Shown here: piece by piece, positions 6,591 through 7,353 of the stretch
How positions within the stretch are numbered: the first letter of the stretch is position 1
How the letters are laid out: the number at the start of each line of letters is the position of its first letter
NCBI GenBank assembly: GCA_028291845.1
Contig: JAQGNM010000148.1
Span: 1 to 7,353 of the forward strand
Direction of reading: 5' to 3'
DNA: 7,353 nt
Source of the DNA: Massilia sp.
GTDB taxonomy: Bacteria > Pseudomonadota > Gammaproteobacteria > Burkholderiales > Burkholderiaceae_D
Position numbers and translations under genes: made by a program
Notes under the pieces: model-generated
What the model was told of the DNA's origin: nothing
Database searches by the model: none
The model's input: the letters and a program-made list of their open reading frames with translations, nothing else

Positions 6591-6615
6591 GGGGCTTACT
6601 GAGGGGCTTACTGAG
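6585..6615. repeat. 12-bp tandem repeat containing both convergent stop codons
   Basis: The unit TACTGAGGGGCT occurs at 6585-6596 and 6597-6608, followed by a partial copy TACTGAG at 6609-6615 (2.6 copies, exact). The first copy holds the DUF3443 stop (TGA 6588-6590). The later copies repeat TGA in the same frame at 6600 and 6612. On the minus strand the TTA at 6608-6610 gives the hybrid kinase stop (TAA). Only 17 bp separate the two stops, leaving no room for a terminator. Confidence 0.92.
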
Positions 6616-7353
6616 CGGGCCAGGCCACTGCGCCAGCCCCAAGCTCGCGCAGTTCCTCCAGCGCCAGCAGATCGTCGAGGGCGGCGCGGACGGCGCCGGC
6701 ATCGCCCTGGTCGGCCGCCGTTTCCAGCACCCGCGCGCAGCGGCTCAGGCCCGGGTAGCCGAACGAGCCGCCGGCGCCGCGCAGCTGGTGCGCCAGGTGC
6801 GCCGCCTGCTTCCAGGCGCCGCTGTCGACCAGCGCCGCCAGCTCGGTCAGGCGCGGCGCCAGCGAAGCGTTGAACCAGGCGCGGATTTCGTCGAGGCCGT
6901 CGATGGCGGCGCGGGCGTCGGCCGCGGCCGGGGCAGCCTGTCCCAGCAACAGCGCGATCGCCTCGCTCAACGCCGCGAAGTCGACCGGCTTGCCGATGCT
7001 GCGGTCGAAGCCGGCGGCGGCATGGCGCGCGGCGTCGCCCTGCATCAGATCGGCCGTCAGGGCGACGATCGGCTTGCCGAAGCCCTGCGCGCGCAGCAGT
7101 CCGGTGGCCGTCACGCCGTCCATCACCGGCATGCGGATGTCCATCAGCACCAGGTCGAAGCGCCCGCTGGCGGCCAGTTCGACGGCGCTGCTGCCGTTGT
7201 CGACCGCTTCGTGGGTCAGGCCGACACTGCCCAGGAAGGCGCCGATCAGGCGCTGGTTGTCGATGCCGTCCTCGGCCAGCAGGATGTGCCCGCGCAGCCG
7301 CAGGGGCGCGGCGGCGGCCGGCGTGGCGACGCCCGGCGTGGCGACGCCCGGCG
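6608..7353 (-). CDS. Hybrid sensor histidine kinase, C-terminal receiver and HPt domains (5' end outside window)
   Basis: The reading frame is open from the right edge of the window to TAA 6610-6608, giving about 248 residues of a larger protein. After a low-complexity linker (PGVAT repeats, then AAAAP) comes a receiver domain beginning HILLAEDGIDNQRLI, with its phospho-acceptor aspartate in LVLMDIRMPVMDG (codon 7139-7141), a threonine in IVALTAD and the lysine in SIGKPVD (codon 6989-6991). A histidine phosphotransfer (HPt) domain follows, with its histidine in LAHQLRGAGGSFGY (codon 6788-6790). This order is typical of BarA/EvgS-like hybrid kinases, which pass phosphate His-Asp-His-Asp to a separate regulator. 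The kinase core should lie upstream, beyond 7353. A shorter start at GTG 7150 is not credible because it would delete the first half of the receiver. No obvious partner regulator for it lies in the window. Confidence 0.9.
   Translation of the reverse strand, partial: PGVATPGVATPAAAAPLRLRGHILLAEDGIDNQRLIGAFLGSVGLTHEAVDNGSSAVELAASGRFDLVLMDIRMPVMDGVTATGLLRAQGFGKPIVALTADLMQGDAARHAAAGFDRSIGKPVDFAALSEAIALLLGQAAPAAADARAAIDGLDEIRAWFNASLAPRLTELAALVDSGAWKQAAHLAHQLRGAGGSFGYPGLSRCARVLETAADQGDAGAVRAALDDLLALEELRELGAGAVAWPAQ
7321..7353. repeat. 15-bp tandem repeat encoding a PGVAT linker repeat
   Basis: GCGTGGCGACGCCCG occurs at 7321-7335 and 7336-7350, exact, and a third copy starts at 7351 before the window ends. 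Being a multiple of three it stays in frame in the hybrid kinase, encoding repeated Pro-Gly-Val-Ala-Thr on the minus strand just upstream of the receiver domain. The total copy number cannot be seen. Confidence 0.9.

Overview
The window is uniformly GC-rich DNA with dense, short-spaced genes. Protein signatures (an actinobacterial/betaproteobacterial-type IlvE, a QseBC-like two-component pair, a DUF2844–DUF3443 gene pair) suggest a betaproteobacterium, probably Oxalobacteraceae (Massilia/Duganella/Janthinobacterium-like). This taxonomic call is inference from recalled family distributions, not a search. No RNA gene, CRISPR array, insertion sequence or phage gene is visible, and base composition does not mark any part as recently acquired.

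Layout. 1-351 (+): 3' end of a branched-chain amino acid aminotransferase (ilvE). 352-533: non-coding leader with an inverted repeat. 534-2664 (+): two-gene operon of an OmpR-family response regulator and its membrane histidine kinase, both probably starting at TTG. 2665-2704: short convergent gap with a hairpin. 2705-4459 (-): a fused cyclic-nucleotide-binding-like / thioredoxin-like / thioredoxin-reductase-like flavoprotein with no CxxC. 4460-4641: divergent intergenic region. 4642-6590 (+): two-gene export module, a small DUF2844 periplasmic protein overlapping by 4 bp a large DUF3443 lipoprotein. 6608-7353 (-): C-terminal receiver and HPt domains of a hybrid sensor kinase that runs off the right edge.

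How the genes work together. The response regulator and kinase form one signalling unit. The DUF2844 and DUF3443 genes are translationally coupled and probably work as a pair in the envelope. The flavoprotein and the hybrid kinase are on the opposite strand and nothing in the window ties them directly to these units.

Most interesting observation. The DUF3443 protein reads like a bilobal pepsin-type (family A1) aspartic protease on a lipoprotein anchor. It has two D-[ST]-G-S-x-G motifs about 210 residues apart, a GILG-type element after the first and a WGLP...FFFG...VF element after the second, preceded by an Ig-like domain. A second curiosity is a 12-bp tandem repeat that carries the stop codons of both convergent genes at 6585-6615.
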